Notes: generated by a model not told the origin, from the sequence alone. DNA of 64,000 nt from Ehretia macrophylla (GCA_037974665.1 CM075765.1:12953501-13017500); one strand, 5' to 3'. Shown: positions 23,237 through 36,427, counted from the stretch's first letter. Made by a program: numbers and translations.

Positions 23237-24127
23237 CAGTGGCGGAGCTAGGCACCGAATATTAGGGTGTGCACTACAGTATCAAAATCAGTAACTGAGA
23301 TTTTGGAACAATCATTTATGCATAAATTTTTATATAAACTATAAAAAAAAAAATTTGATGGTTTTATGTCTAAAATCATAGTTTTATACTATAACTAAAC
23401 CAATACTTAATTTAAACACTTTATAACACAAATATGTTTAAGGCATGAGTCTCCACATTTAATTTAAGAAATAATATAAATCTATGAATAAATTGTTGCA
23501 GAGATCATTAAACTATTGTCCCAAACCTCTTTTGACTATTTAATTAATTTTTGGTCCTAAAAAGACCATTAATTTATTAAAGGGTCTTGTTTTGACCACT
23601 CCATTATATTTTTTGTTAAAATTATCTAATGACTGACTTTGTAAGGATAAAATCGAAAAATTATTTAATACAATTACATTTTTGCAACAAGCTAAAAAAT
23701 TATTTACAATCCTACTCTAATAACTTTAAATTCCTTGTATAAAATAAAATGTTATTACTAAGATTTGAACACAAATCTACTATTGCAATAAATAAGTAGT
23801 TCTACCACTTAGTTTCAACCAATAACAATTTACACATGCGTTTCAAAAATGGTTCAATGTCATAAATTTACTTTTTATTTTCCCCTTTCATCTTCTTCTA
23901 TCACCGTCTACACACAATTACATAGACACATCCATCTATAGCAAAAGACTCGTACAAACAGACACACATACAAAGAAACACAGCCACATATAGACATACA
24001 AGAAAACACACATATAGAAGTATGTTACTGTTTTCATGACAAGAAGAAGAAAAAAAAAAAAAGATTTTTTCCCAAAGTTTCAGGGTGTGCCATTGCACAC
24101 CACAAGCTAAACGTGGCTCCGTCCATA
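23237..24127. mobile_element. hAT-type non-autonomous element (CAGTGGCGGAGC family)
   Basis: It starts CAGTGGCGGAGCTAGGCACC and ends GGCTCCGTCCATA (inverted, degenerate). It is flanked by GGGGTTGT (23229-23236) and GGGGTTGC (24128-24135), an 8-bp duplication with one change. It shares its left end and a GGGTGTGCA motif with the small element in the PGAM intron (51667-51822). No transposase; it contains a tRNA-like fragment. Confidence 0.8.
23750..23822 (-). mobile_element. Possible tRNA-derived SINE fragment
   Basis: On the minus strand, CTAAGTGGTAGAACTACTT resembles an A box and TGTTCAAATCT, about 35 bp later, resembles a B box. It lies inside the hAT element. No tail or target duplication was identified. 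Confidence 0.35.
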
Positions 24128-24135
24128 GGGGTTGC

Positions 24136-25150
24136 CCAATCCTGGGTAAGGATCCTCTCATTTTTGTCTTTTTCATTTTCGAAATAAAATGTATTATGAA
24201 TTATCAATTTTTTTTTTAATTTTAACCATTAAATTTGAATTAATAAACTAATAACTGTTGAAAAAGGTGTTTAAAATAAATTTTAAAATGAACAAATCTG
24301 ATACTTCACAATGCACATCATTTAAAAAATGAGAGAATCCATCCTGGCCAATCCAACTAGTTCAGAATCAAACCAAACAAAATTAAATAGATTTTAAACC
24401 ATCTTCGAAATTTTAAATACAGTTGTATCCAAATTTTCTGCACTCCATTGTAGTAAAGAATGATGAAGCTGAGCTCATTGTCGAGGACTTGTTCAAACGA
24501 TAATATATGTTTTGATTATTGTTGTGGAATCTGTCTAAATTAATATATCGATTTCAATTGGAAAGAGATTAGGCCTGTCGTCCTCACCGCCAGCTCATCT
24601 GTATTAATCGTTTTAAGTAATTATTATGTTACACAAAGTGTAAATTATTGGGACCATATAGGCCCAGAATCATGTTGCCATATTGATACTGACAAAGTGC
24701 GAAAATAACAGAAAGCAATTTATGTAAACGATCTTCCAAAGCCATCATAAATATCGTTTGATTTTTAATTAATTTAAAATATACATTAGAACGAGACGCA
24801 ACCCAACGAAAATTTATAATTTTAAAATTAATTTAATATAATTTTATCTATAATAAATTGATGATGGACCTACCAGCACCATTGACGTCATTTACATCTC
24901 CAAAGTGGTAAGTCGTCATCGGAAAGCCGATTTTCCCTGTATAATTGTTTTTATATTCAATACTTTTTTTTTGTTCGTATACTTTAGCAATAATCCTATT
25001 ATGTTCACAGACTAAGTTGCTATGTAGTTACTTTCTTTAATTGTAAATCTGCTGAATGTTGTGGAGGAAAATGTCTTTAGATTACAATACAATTATGGTG
25101 AATGGCAAGAGCCACTATGTCACTCTTCTCTACTCTTTTTTTTTTATTAT
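24136..25150. other. Gene-free region
   Basis: AT-rich sequence with no recognised gene or repeat. Confidence 0.4.
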
Positions 25151-27690
25151 TGATCATACTACTACATCTTTTATCAATTACAACACTTAAATACTATTAC
25201 TTAAAAAATAAAAATAATTACAAATTTCTTTATACAATGGTTTCTCAATCATTGCAATAGATCACAATGTAAATTCTCTTTTGTAAACTTTTTTTTTAAA
25301 AAAAATTTAATACGTTTAAAAATCATTGCAAGTTAGATTGGAGTTCGTGTCACACGTGGTGCTTTGTTTATCCTCGCTCCAGCCTCGTGATGTAGTGTAT
25401 GTGAGCGTAGAGGGCTTCTCATTTCGAGTCTCTTCTCAAGCAAAACTTTTTCTAGCACTTTGAGGTAATTTCCGATTATTTCTAGCTTTATAGTTTTGCT
25501 TGCATTTTATGATTTCTGTCTCGTTGTATTGGTTGTATCTTGATGGAGATCGTATTTTATTGATTTATTCCACTGCCATATTCTGATTTATGTCAAGTTT
25601 TTCTATCAATTGATGTCAGAGCCACCAAATCAACGCATTGAATTCACTTTTTTGGTCTATTGACATGCTGAGTTAATTGGATTTTTGTTTTGTCATGTTA
25701 ATTCTTATTGTTTGTAGTTAGATTTTTTATATGATATTCTACTAATATTTATAGAATATATATGCCACATACCTGTTTCGCGATTTTATCGATTAGATGT
25801 TCAATTACATGTTTTTTTCAAAGTTTTTTTGAAAGTTCTACATTCTGGACAAACTACGCAGTGTCTGTTTTAGAGAGCATAATTGAGTCAAATCAAAAAC
25901 CTTTTTTGAGAGATTCTTGATTTGTTTGATATCTATGCTCGAACGGCTATCTCCCTTTTCGCAACAATTTTTTTTTTTTTTTTAAAAAAAAAATAGATAC
26001 TACTGTTATGTAGGTTACTTGTTTGGAATAGTTTGAAGACTAATGGCAAAGATTTTTAATACTTCTATAACAGTTTTTCTTCAGTCATTGCAAACAGTTT
26101 TCAAAAGCATTAGCAACAATAATTTTATACTTACAAGTTTGTCATTGTAAAAATAATATATGGGTGAGATTCTTTTTATTTTTCCAATTACGCTGCAAAT
26201 GAATATGTTCTTTCGAATTGATAGCAATAAGATTTGAACCAGAACCTATTAATAATGAACTCTAGTATCATGTTAAAATAATCTTTTTATCTAATAATTT
26301 AAGTTGTTTAAAAAAAAATTATTTTATTTATTTATTATCTTCAGTAGTTAACAACAATTTTTAGAAATATAAGTACGTAATAGTTTTTCATGTATGCAAT
26401 CTCATCATTAGTTCCTGCAATATTCTTTTTAATAAACTTGTAATTATTTTTGAACTAATCATCAGTAACTTAGAACCAAGAAGCAACAACAAAACTCAAC
26501 TTTGACCAATAAAAAATATAGTAGAACCTCTTTAAATTAATACTCGATAAATTAATAATATTTTTTATTTAATAAAAATGTATGGTCCCGACTTGGGACC
26601 GGGGGAAAAAGTTGATAAATTCGATAAAAGTATAAGAAAATACATTTAAAAAAATTTCCTTTGTATTTTATTGATTCAAATATTTCATAAATTAATAATT
26701 AGCTAAAAAGTATATAACAAATTGACTATGAGATTTTTTTAAAATATGGATCAAGAGTAGCTTGTCTTTTGTTGAACTTCGAATATAATTGAATATCATA
26801 TTTAATTATTTAAAGAGAAAGAATTAAGATAATTCTACAAGGAATAAGATTCAAGATTAGAGAAATTAGTTATCATCCTAATCCTACAAGGACTTGGATA
26901 TGAGATTAAAATTTTTTTTTTCTAATCTTACTAAATTAAATTTTATCTTATATTCTAAATACTTATCTTTTCAAATTGGACCCAAAAAAAGACATCATAA
27001 TCATAATATGTTTATTATAGAGCAAAAAAATGAAAAATATCTCTATTAATTAATAGTTATTAATTTATCGATAAATTAATATCTCACTAAATTAATAGAA
27101 TTTGGTAGTCCTAACGCTATTAATTTAAAAAGGTTCTACTGTAGTAGGAACGATAGGGTCAAAAAGAGAAACCGAAGTAATAACTTTTCTGGGTTTTGTC
27201 TATATCATTTCAGATTATTGGTTGAGATAGTTTCTTAATTCTTTTCAATGGAATCCATTCATATTTCTATGAGAATAAAGTATCTTAACATATCTCACCA
27301 AATAAAAATATAATAAGACCATAATTTGCAGATATAGATTCTATGACGGTTAGATGCAACACTAACAAAAATGTAGCAAAATAGTTTTGTGCATTGCAAT
27401 TAATTAAGCCACAGTTTTACAAACAATTGCGAGAATGAATACAATAAGCAATACTTAACAACATATATATACACACATTGCATATCATAGATATTGCAAC
27501 GGTTTTGTTAAAATCAACGATTTGATGCAACGTTAACAAAATTATTACAAAAGGCTTTAATTTATGTGATGGTGATTAAAATCATGGCAACAAATTACCT
27601 ATAATAACGATTTTTTCACATATTTAATTTGAGCATTGCAATTGAGTTAAAATGTAATAATGTCACCCTTACATTTGTAATAGTAGTTTA
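25150..27690. repeat. Old repeat-rich region with scattered CATTGCAA motifs
   Basis: CATTGCAA or close variants recur at both ends (for example near 25250, 25324, 26088, 27393 and 27633). CTACTACATC at about 25147 roughly mirrors the complement of GTAATAGTAG at about 27675. This might be a decayed CACTA-like element with subterminal repeats, but no clear ends or target duplication were found. At about 26225-26290 the minus strand reads TAACATGATACTAGAG and then GGTTCAAATC, resembling an initiator-Met tRNA-derived repeat. Confidence 0.3.
26519..27141. mobile_element. Emigrant-like MITE (pogo/Tc1-mariner type)
   Basis: TAGTAGAACCTCTTTAAATT at the left end is mirrored by the complement of AATTTAAAAAGGTTCTACTG at the right end. 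This closely resembles the Arabidopsis Emigrant end (CAGTAAAACCTCTATAAATT). TA is duplicated at 26517-26518 and 27142-27143, as expected for this superfamily. No transposase frame in its 623 bp. Confidence 0.85.
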
Positions 27691-27850
27691 AATCCAAAGT
27701 CACCGGTCGTTATCCTTAGTTAGCTGACATAAAATTATTTAGTTTTGTGGCCCTACAAGCATCAGATAGTTGCTAAATAATGTTTAGCAAGGATTTTCTC
27801 TTCATCCTCGCCATGGATGTCAAGATATGCAAGTTGAGTAATGAAAATTG

Positions 27851-28332
27851 TGTTGTAATTTGGTTTTTTAACCAAATAAATATGAATGGTCATAACTAGT
27901 CAAAACAAAAGGTTTCATACCTTTTACGAACATGCATCAAATTTTTATAAATACCCTGGGGTTTTCGTAGTAAATTAATTGAGACTTTCATAATTTTTTT
28001 ACATATATTCTGCATAATAAAAGAGAGAGAATTCTACATTATTTGGTTCAACAAGTTTGAACAGTTTGGAGTACTGCTCCTACCGTCAGACAAAGATAAT
28101 TGTATCCTGCGAGACTATCGCCAGTGACCGTAAGCACCATAGCGGGCTATTAAGTCTTAAAAAGACTTAATCAAATTCAGGTCTTGATCTACTGCATTAA
28201 TTTATTGCATCTTCATAATTTTGTGCAAATACAAGTAAGTCTTCTAATTTTATTAATTGCAATATATTCTTTCTAATTATGCGATTTATTCAACACGCAT
28301 GATTATATATATACATCAAATTTTAACCAACA
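27851..28332 (+). repeat. 5' LTR of the old Copia element
   Basis: TGTTG...CAACA ends, with a TATA-like box at about 27944 and AATAAAAGAGAGAGA at about 28016 that may be the polyadenylation region. Matches 31129-31573. Confidence 0.8.
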
Positions 28333-31128
28333 ATCTTAAGACTTAAATCCTTCTGCAATTTTATATCATCTGTGTGTTGTTTGTATGTTTCTGGAATTTC
28401 TTTTAAGAAATTCGTTTCTGTCTTTTTAAGACTAATAATTTCAATTCATAATTATTTTATCATATTTTGGAAGCAAAGTAAATGCCTGTTTTAAATTTTA
28501 TTCTAATTACAGTGGAAATTAGAGTCATTTAGACTTGCTTATGTTTTGCAAGTTGCGCCTAAATTAATTAATTGGCACAAGAATTGTGTATTTTGCATGT
28601 ATATAGACATGTTTATTCGTATGGTGCCAAACGATGGGTCTCTGTAATATGTGTTAAAATGAAAAAACATTTACAAATGAGTGAGATATGAATTGATAAT
28701 TAAAAAACTGAAATTTTTGTGATTGTTGAAATGAAGAAGACGACCAAGTACGTCATTGTTTTAGTGGGTTTACTATTGTCACTGTTTGTTTTGATGGAGC
28801 CTTTTAATTTTATAATGGCACTATTAGGTTATATCATTCTAATAGTCACTGTATATGTTTAAGAAAGAAAAAAAAAATGGCACTAATGTGAGTGCACGTG
28901 ACACCTATGTGGAGGAATAATTGAACATGTAATGCCAACATATCATACAAGTGAACACAAAATTGGCTTTAATTCGTTATCATTTTATATTGTTGAAATT
29001 TCTTAATTGAGAGGCATTAATTCTTGATTATCAAGGTACAAAATGTCATTACATAATGAGATGCTAATGAATTATATTTCAGAATGTTTATTTAAAAGCA
29101 TGTGAGAGTCTCTTTCTAATGTATGCTTTAGTAATTTGGTGAGGAAATTGCTTATTGAAAAGCAAAATGAGATTTCCTTGTGTTGGAGTACTTGCAACCT
29201 ACCTATTACTCTAAGTATGGTCTGCAAGTTAATTGGAGAAGCGAAACTTTAATTGGTATAATATTATAATCTCCAATGTATGTAATTTATTTAATTGATT
29301 TCTATAAAATTAATTAAATAAATGGGTAATGCATATAAGAGTAGTTTTAATTTTATTTGCATCAATTGTTTGGTCGGATACAAATGAGTTGAAATGTACT
29401 TTTTCATTCTATATTTGTTCATGATTGGCCTTCAAGCCAAGTCATGATGTTTGAAAATATTGAATTTTCTGATATACCTAATTATGAGATATTCTTCCCG
29501 TCAATGTGAAAATAAATCATAAATCATAGATTTTAGATTATGGTTTATGATATATATGTATTTTTTCTTATGTGAGCACATATTATATAATGGAGATATA
29601 TACCATTTATTTAATTAAATTACCTATCTAAGTAAATATGGTGCAAAAATGCTATTTGCTTACAAATTTATGGTATAATATATCTATGTACATTGAGATG
29701 TACATGGCTAGAGGTACTTATGTGATGGTCTACTTAAAATTAAATTTGATTACCATTGTACCTATTGTCAATGTTAGTAATAATATTAGTTTTATTGTTT
29801 ATGAGATAAAATATCCTATTATATGGCCTGATACATTAGGATATGTGAATTTTGATTCTTAGCATAATTTGTGAATTTAGGTTTACTACCTAAAATTGAT
29901 TCACATAATAAATGTGAATGATGCTTAGAATCAAATTAATTGAAATTTCTTATATATCTATAAACATTGATTATGATTTTATGAATTAAATGATTGTGCA
30001 AACTAGAGGTAGTAAAAGTATTTTATTACTTTTTATCTACAATTGCACAAGATTTAATCAAAATTAAAGTTGATAATCAACTTGCCGAAAAGGCAATAGA
30101 GAAGGAAAATGTATGGTTTCTTTTGAGAAATATTGCGTTAAACATGACATTGTTTATCCGTCAAATACTAATGCTTTGTTGATTAGTTCTGAATTACCCC
30201 AAAACTAGTGGGGGAGGCTATTTTGATTATGAAGAATATTATCAATAAGCTACCCACAAGAAATTAAGCAAGATGTTGCTTGAGCTATTGAAGATTTTGA
30301 CCACTTTTCTTCTAATACTTAAAAAATGTGGGGGTTTCTAACTAAGGTAAGAGTTTTTACTCATACAATGGTCAAGATTATATCTAATACATTAGATTGT
30401 ACCTTCATTGAGTATGCAAAAATTACTTTTGTGTACAAGTTTCTTATGCATACATTAGCTATTGATGACATTAATATCAATACAATTATCGAGTCAAGAA
30501 TTACATAATTCTTCAGAGAAATAATTCTTGTAAAAATGTTCTTTGATAAGAATGCATAATACTATTTCTAGTATTCATGGAAATGATATAGTCCAAGAGT
30601 CTATACCAAATAACAACGAAGATGAAGATGTTATAAGAGCTACAACGTCTAAATAATTTTCTAAATATATTTTTTTTTAGGAAATGAGTTATTTATGTTT
30701 CATAGAGTGGTGTGAACTCTTGAAATACCACTTTGGAAAAGATAAACAATAGAGAAATTGACTCTATTATTATACCTGAAAATTGGTGGATCTTCCTCAT
30801 GAAAATGAACATTTATACAGTAAATGAATTTTCAAATGGAAGATAAAAGTTGATACAAGGCAAGCTTGTAGATATGGGTTACAAGTAAATGGAAGCCTTG
30901 AATATTTTGATATGTTTTTGATACGTTACACCAGTTACAAGGAATATTAATCAATTTGGATGTTAATAGCTTTTACAGCTATATATAATCGTGAGTTATA
31001 TCAATTTGATGTGAAAAACCTTCTTAAATGGCATTTATTATCTATATGGAATAAGACCAATTGCTTTGTGGTTCTCGAAAAAAAGAAGAAGGTTTGTTAG
31101 TGTGTTAAATCACTTTATGATTTAAAAA

Positions 31129-31573
31129 ATATGAATGGTCATAACTAGTCAAAACAAAAGGTTTCATACCTTTTACGAACATGCATCAAATTTTTATAAA
31201 TACCCCAGGGTTTTCGCATTAAATTGATTGAGACTTTCATAATTTTCTTACATACATTTTGTATAATAAAAGAGAGAGAATTTTACATTATTTGGTTTGA
31301 CAAGTCCAAATAGTTTGGAGTGTTCCTACCGTCAGACGAAGATCGTTGTATCCTGAGAGACTATCGTTAGTGACCGTAAGCAGCATAGCAGGGCGATTAA
31401 GTCTTAAAAAGACTGAATCAAATTCAGGTCTCGATCTACTGCATTAATTTATTGCATCTTCATAATTTTGTGCAAATACAAGTCTTCTAATTTTATTAAT
31501 TGCAATATATTCTTTGTGATTATGCGATTTATTCAACACGCATGATTATATATACATCAAATTTTAACCAACA
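31129..31573 (+). repeat. 3' LTR of the old Copia element
   Basis: Shares about 440 bp with the 5' LTR, from ATGAATGGTCATAACTAGTC to AACCAACA, and is followed by the AATTG duplication. Confidence 0.8.
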
Positions 31574-31620
31574 AATTGCCCATAAAGATTGTCTATGAAA
31601 ATTATCAATTATTTTGCACC

Positions 31621-31996
31621 CTAAAGTACATAGATATTGGTTGTGCTCGAAAAGTTAGAAATCTCCCAATGTCTTGATTGCAAGTGACAATACATTGCGG
31701 GCCCATATATATATATCATCTGCTAATACACAACCAATTAATGTTTGGATAAAAATCCTTTGTGGAATCATTCCATCCGAGGACTCACAGAAATCCCCCG
31801 GGTACCGCCACAATCTGTTCAACATACAACAATATATTGAATTACTTCAAAAAGTTTGAGCGTGAGATATCCAATATTTGATGTTCGTACAACAGTATCC
31901 ACGACCCCTTCACGGGCTCCATAGTAAGAAATGATATATTCTGTTAAAGAGAACCCTTCGCGTAAATTGCATAAGAGCTAGGTTGAATCTATAATG
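31621..31996 (-). pseudogene. rpoC2: Chloroplast rpoC2 fragment in the nucleus (NUPT)
   Basis: Minus-strand reading gives [20 protein letters not shown], then [29 protein letters not shown] and, after a shift, [10 protein letters not shown]. These match, in order, the plastid RNA polymerase beta'' (RpoC2) segments remembered as [52 protein letters not shown] and FITFRTQPIS. The fragment has stops and frameshifts, so it is an old transfer and not functional. It starts about 45 bp beyond the old Copia element. The true ends may lie slightly outside the limits given. Confidence 0.9.
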
Positions 31997-32798
31997 TTTT
32001 ATCCATAGATGTTAATTGGGGAATTTGGAGTGAAATGCATTAAATCCCCCACTTTATCAAAAATGTATATTAAATCTTATATTATTTCAGTTTGGTTGCA
32101 TTCATAGAACTCATATTTTTCAAAAAGTTGTCCAGTTATTAGGAATGGAGCCAAGATTTTGACTTAATAAAGCCAATTAATTAATAAATAAATAATTTTA
32201 TTTATGAAATAATATGTGTATCAGAAAAATAAAGCATTCAAAAAATTTATACATAAGAAGATAGACATTCATATACATTGATAAATCTATTACAATTGTC
32301 CTTGATGAGAATTCCATAATTACTTCATCATCAACACTCTCAAATACATATCTCTCATTTAACCGACTCCTCTTAATGTGACGTTGTTCTCGTCAATATG
32401 GCATGTAAGTGTAGAGATGCGTAAAGAAGTTCTCAAAGGTGCCCTAAAATTGCTGTAATCCATCCACATTTCACAAAATAATTTGAATAACTCTTCGTTA
32501 AACACTTCGATTTTTAAATTTTAACCATGTGAGACATTTCTTCATGCTTTGCTCTTAGTGGCTAGATGAATCTCTTCAAACTAAACACGTTGCCTTGATG
32601 ACTATCAAAGGAGAAAATCAATGACCATTTGCCCAATCAGTACAGGCCCATTCTGGTACCATTTTTCCCAAACGCAGCTCGAGTAAACCTTACAGTATGT
32701 TGGGCCGTTAAGCAATGCTTTCTCCTTCATGTTGTTGTGCTAACACTGACATTAAGCTGACGTCTAAATCTGATCTGAAGTGGTAGTAAAAATACATG
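31997..32798. other. Gene-free region
   Basis: No recognised gene. Some low-complexity AT sequence around 32160-32220. Confidence 0.35.
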
Positions 32799-32812
32799 CC
32801 ATTTTCTTCTTC

Positions 32813-32932
32813 TTCTTTTTTTATTTATTTATTCAGGGGAGTCCAAAATCGTACGACGTAATCATCGAGATTTGAACTTTCAACCTCTCACATTCAGCGA
32901 GTAACCTTACCACTGGAGCAAAGTCCTAGTGG
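32813..32932 (-). mobile_element. tRNA-derived SINE
   Basis: On the minus strand, TTTGCTCCAGTGGTAAGG (A box) is followed about 30 bp later by AAGTTCAAATCTC (B box). A short body and an A-rich tail (AATAAATAAATAAAAAAAG) follow. CCATTTTCTTCTTC (32799-32812) and CCACTTTCTTCTTC (32933-32946) form a 14-bp target duplication with one change. About 120 bp, complete-looking. Confidence 0.8.
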
Positions 32933-32949
32933 CCACTTTCTTCTTCATA

Positions 32950-34014
32950 ACCCAAGAATTTGTCAAATTGCAGATTATTTCACAGACCTTTCGATTTTTT
33001 TTTCTAATTATAATGACCTCCACTTCTAATTTTATATGTTGTCATAAATATCTTTTTTTTTTCAGTCAATAGTAAATTCTAAAATACGATAAAATTATTA
33101 TTACTATACATTTATTAACATTTGTAGACATCATAAATTATCATTCTTCCCAAATGGTTACCAAACTTACATGGATAATAGATTTTATGTACCTTTCTAC
33201 ATATGCATTTCGACATAAACTCATATACGAGAAGTTTTCTCTATAATTAGATAAATAGAAAGAAAGAAAGTGCAGTTCACGCTACAAGATTTTGTAATTT
33301 TATTATGAAACCTTTCTGACATTTATGCTCACATTGATTATTGTCTTTTACTATGATCATATTGTATGGTTGGCCACTAATTTCTCACCTTTTTTACACC
33401 ATTTTTCTCACTTGTCAAACTCGAATCAATTATTATTACAATATGAGCAAACATACTAATTTTTTTTTTCCTTATTCTAATTTTGTATTGCTTGCAGCTT
33501 GTTTGTAGTGTGGGCCTATTGTTTTTTGGGTTGTTTATTCTGGTTTGTCTCTTGGGCCAGGTTGATCTGGCTCTTGATATATCTTATTGTTGTTAAGAAA
33601 AAACTTGATTGACTTTCTTGTAGAGTATTATTGCTCCTTTGCATCTGCGCTACACATGCTTCCAATTCCATGCAACTCTAATTTTTTGTCTTTGAGATTC
33701 ATAACAATCAACCAATTGGCTTTTATTACTATTAAGCATCATTATATCCTGCATCATCCGCAATTCACTGGTCAATGGTCATGGATCTGCCCCTCTTTAC
33801 TCTAAAATCAAAACTTCACTCCTTACCTCACCCGTGAAGTTAGCTCCTTCACATGTTTAGTGAGCATGCATGAAACGCGTTGTTATAACACGAGATTTAT
33901 AATTTTAAAATGAACGTAATATAATTATGATTAGGATGAGTTTCTTGTTATTTCAAAAAATGATGGTAGTAGAAGACTATGGTTTATGTTAAGTATCTAC
34001 CTTATTTAAAAGTA
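32950..34014. other. Gene-free region
   Basis: AT-rich with short poly-T tracts. The frames present have no recognisable domain. Confidence 0.35.
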
Positions 34015-34022
34015 GGTATTAT

Positions 34023-34385
34023 TAGGGATGGAGCCAAGAATTCTTGTTAGTGGGAGCTAAAATTTATAATTTTTTAACTATACGATTATTTTTTTTTTTT
34101 CAGTGAGGGCTAATTAATTTTTTTAACTAAAAATATATAGATATTTAATTTTTTTCAAAAAATACAAAGAAATTTTAACATTTTTATGGGCCAATGGGGG
34201 TTAAAATCCATAATTTTTAAACTATACGAGTACTTTTATTTTTCAATGAAGGCTAATTAATTTCTTTTAACTAAAAATATATAGATATATAATTTTTTTT
34301 TATAAAAAATACATATAAATTTTAACATTTTTATGAGTCAGTGGGGGTTGCAGCCTCCACTGGCCCTTACGTGCCTCCGTCCCTG
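34023..34385. mobile_element. hAT-type MITE (TAGGGATGGAGC family)
   Basis: It starts TAGGGATGGAGCCAAGA and ends GTGCCTCCGTCCCTG. The flanks GGTATTAT (34015-34022) and GGTATTAT (34386-34393) are a perfect 8-bp duplication. Internally a segment of about 130 bp is repeated in tandem (CTATACGATTATTTTT... and CTATACGAGTACTTTT...). No coding sequence. Confidence 0.85.
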
Positions 34386-34393
34386 GGTATTAT

Positions 34394-36300
34394 TATAATT
34401 TTTATTATTTTCAACACGCTCTCATAAGTGTAGGCGGAGTTAGTTTTGCAACCTTGTACTTAAACAGTTTTACTGTTTTTAAATAGATGACGGTAAATTT
34501 TGAACTTAAAATCTTTTAGTACCTAGATTTTAATATTATATTAAATGACTAACTCATATAAAAATTTAATATGTTAAAGAAGAATTTATTATAATATTTA
34601 TTATTTTTAATATTTGTTTATGCAGATGGAGAAGCATAATGTTAATTTAGATTTAGATTTAAAGTTAGGTGCCGGTTAATAATTATCATAAATGATTGCA
34701 TATGGGACAGTTTGAATCCCACGCTACGCGGAAGAAGAAAAAGTTGGCGCTCACACAGATCAAATCCGAGAGCCAGAAACGCCGTGACAGAAGGAAAAGA
34801 TGGATAATAATTTATAATTTATGTGGAATAATAATATATGGAAGTTTCTACTCTCTTGCTCTTTTTTCTTTTGTTTTTGGGTCATTTACTCTCTTGCTTC
34901 GAAAACAATAGTTCATTATCAGGTTTAGATAAAGTTTAGATAGAATTATGAGATAGTGATATATTATATTTAAAAATATCAAATTTGAATTTATTTTCTT
35001 TTATCATAAATATTATTTGTCTCAATTGACTTAGAAAAAGTATTGAGTGGCATCCTAGATCTGCAATTTTAGAGAAAATCTAATGTAATACTATTTATAG
35101 TGAAATTTCTCATTGAGAATAATAATAATAAAAATAAAAATCTTTGGAAAGTGTTTGGATCATCTTCTATGTTAATTTTCTCATTTTTTAGATTAGGTGG
35201 TACATTACAGGTCATTAGATTTTAAAATTATTTTGCTTCAAATTCCTTCACTTTTGAAAAAAGTATAACTTAAACCCTAAATTTATTAAAAAGTGAGACT
35301 AACACCCATTTTGTTAAAAATTCATCACATTTTCTGTCAAAAAATTGTGAAAGCCCCATCTTGCCCTTATTATTTACCCAAAATTTCAATCTTACCTTTA
35401 TTTCTACCAAAAAAGAAAATCTCTTATTTCAACTTTCCTACCTTCTAAATTAACCAAAAAAAAAAAAAAAAAAACTCCTATCTTCTTCCTTTTTTTTTTT
35501 CTTTTCCTCTTTCCTTTTTCCTGTTTACTATCCCTTATTATTATTTTTTTTCTCGCCCCTCCTTTCTTCCTTCACTTTCCTAGCCCCATATTTTTCTTTC
35601 TTTCTTCTTCTTTTGTGTCTTTATTTGATTCTCCTCTCTCTCTCTCTCCTTTTGTGTCCTTATGTGGTAAGGGCAAAAAAGACATTTTATATCCATTTAA
35701 TTGAATATTAAAAGATTTTTAATAGAAAGAGTATTACTCTCATTTTTCATTAAGTATGAAATCTAAGCCTTATATATGTAAAAATTAAAAAGGATCTCAA
35801 TAAAAAATTTCCTTAAATTTTGTCCTTTTAGATCTCATTATTTCAAATATTTTTTTAAAAATATTTTTAATAGATAATTAGTTTATCACTCTAAATCTTA
35901 TATTTAAAATTTTTTAAAAAATAAATTTAATAATTTATAATATACCTCGTCTAAAAAATAACAGAATCAAAGAAAGAGGGAATCCTTATCCGCAAATAAA
36001 GAGGGAAAAAAATAAAATTTACAAAGAGGCAAAATTTTCGTCGTTCAAACTCCATTTCGTCCAAAACAAAAAGTGACAAATTTCCGCGTAATGACCGAGG
36101 CAGGTGGAACCCACCAACCAAAACCAATGAGAGAAAGCGTGGCGCACCGCATGACGCGGTTTGTTTCCTTTATCGAAACTTTGATAGTTGATACCAATAC
36201 ATACATACATACATACCCATGTGACTTTCACTGCTGTTTGCCAGCCCACATGCCCCCACCCCACATACTGCTTTCTTTTTTAACACACACACTTCTCCAC
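34394..36300. other. AT-rich region upstream of the Ole e 1-like gene
   Basis: Low-complexity poly-A, poly-T and CT-rich tracts (about 35455-35660). No recognised gene. The last few hundred bases, including a (CATA)n run at about 36199, are presumably promoter. Confidence 0.4.
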
Positions 36301-36330
36301 CGACGCCTCTATTGTCCCACTTCATTTCTC

Positions 36331-36342
36331 ATTTATATTTAA
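36331..36342 (+). promoter_or_regulatory. TATA box of the Ole e 1-like gene
   Basis: ATTTATATTTAA lies 86 bp upstream of the start codon. A pyrimidine-rich leader follows, fitting a start site about 30 bp downstream and a leader of about 60 nt. Confidence 0.6.
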
Positions 36343-36427
36343 CCGCCCTTCACTTTCCCCTCTTTCATCTGTTGTGTCCTCCTCCTCTACTAGTACCAAG
36401 AAGAAGAGTTAAGGGTGATCTCTGAAA

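Larger units (their letters stand above)
27851..31573 (+). mobile_element. Old Copia-type LTR element, incomplete
   Basis: Direct repeats at 27851-28332 (TGTTGTAATT...AACCAACA) and about 31129-31573 are flanked by the 5-bp duplication AATTG (27846-27850 and 31574-31578). Internal fragments match Copia pol in the plus direction, for example a CVKSLYDLK reading just before the right repeat, the conserved reverse-transcriptase KSLYGLKQ motif. A TATA-like TTTTTATAAATACC is present in both repeats. By eye they differ at about 5-7% of positions, suggesting several million years. It is heavily broken, with many breaks, and its internal region is incomplete. Confidence 0.8.
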
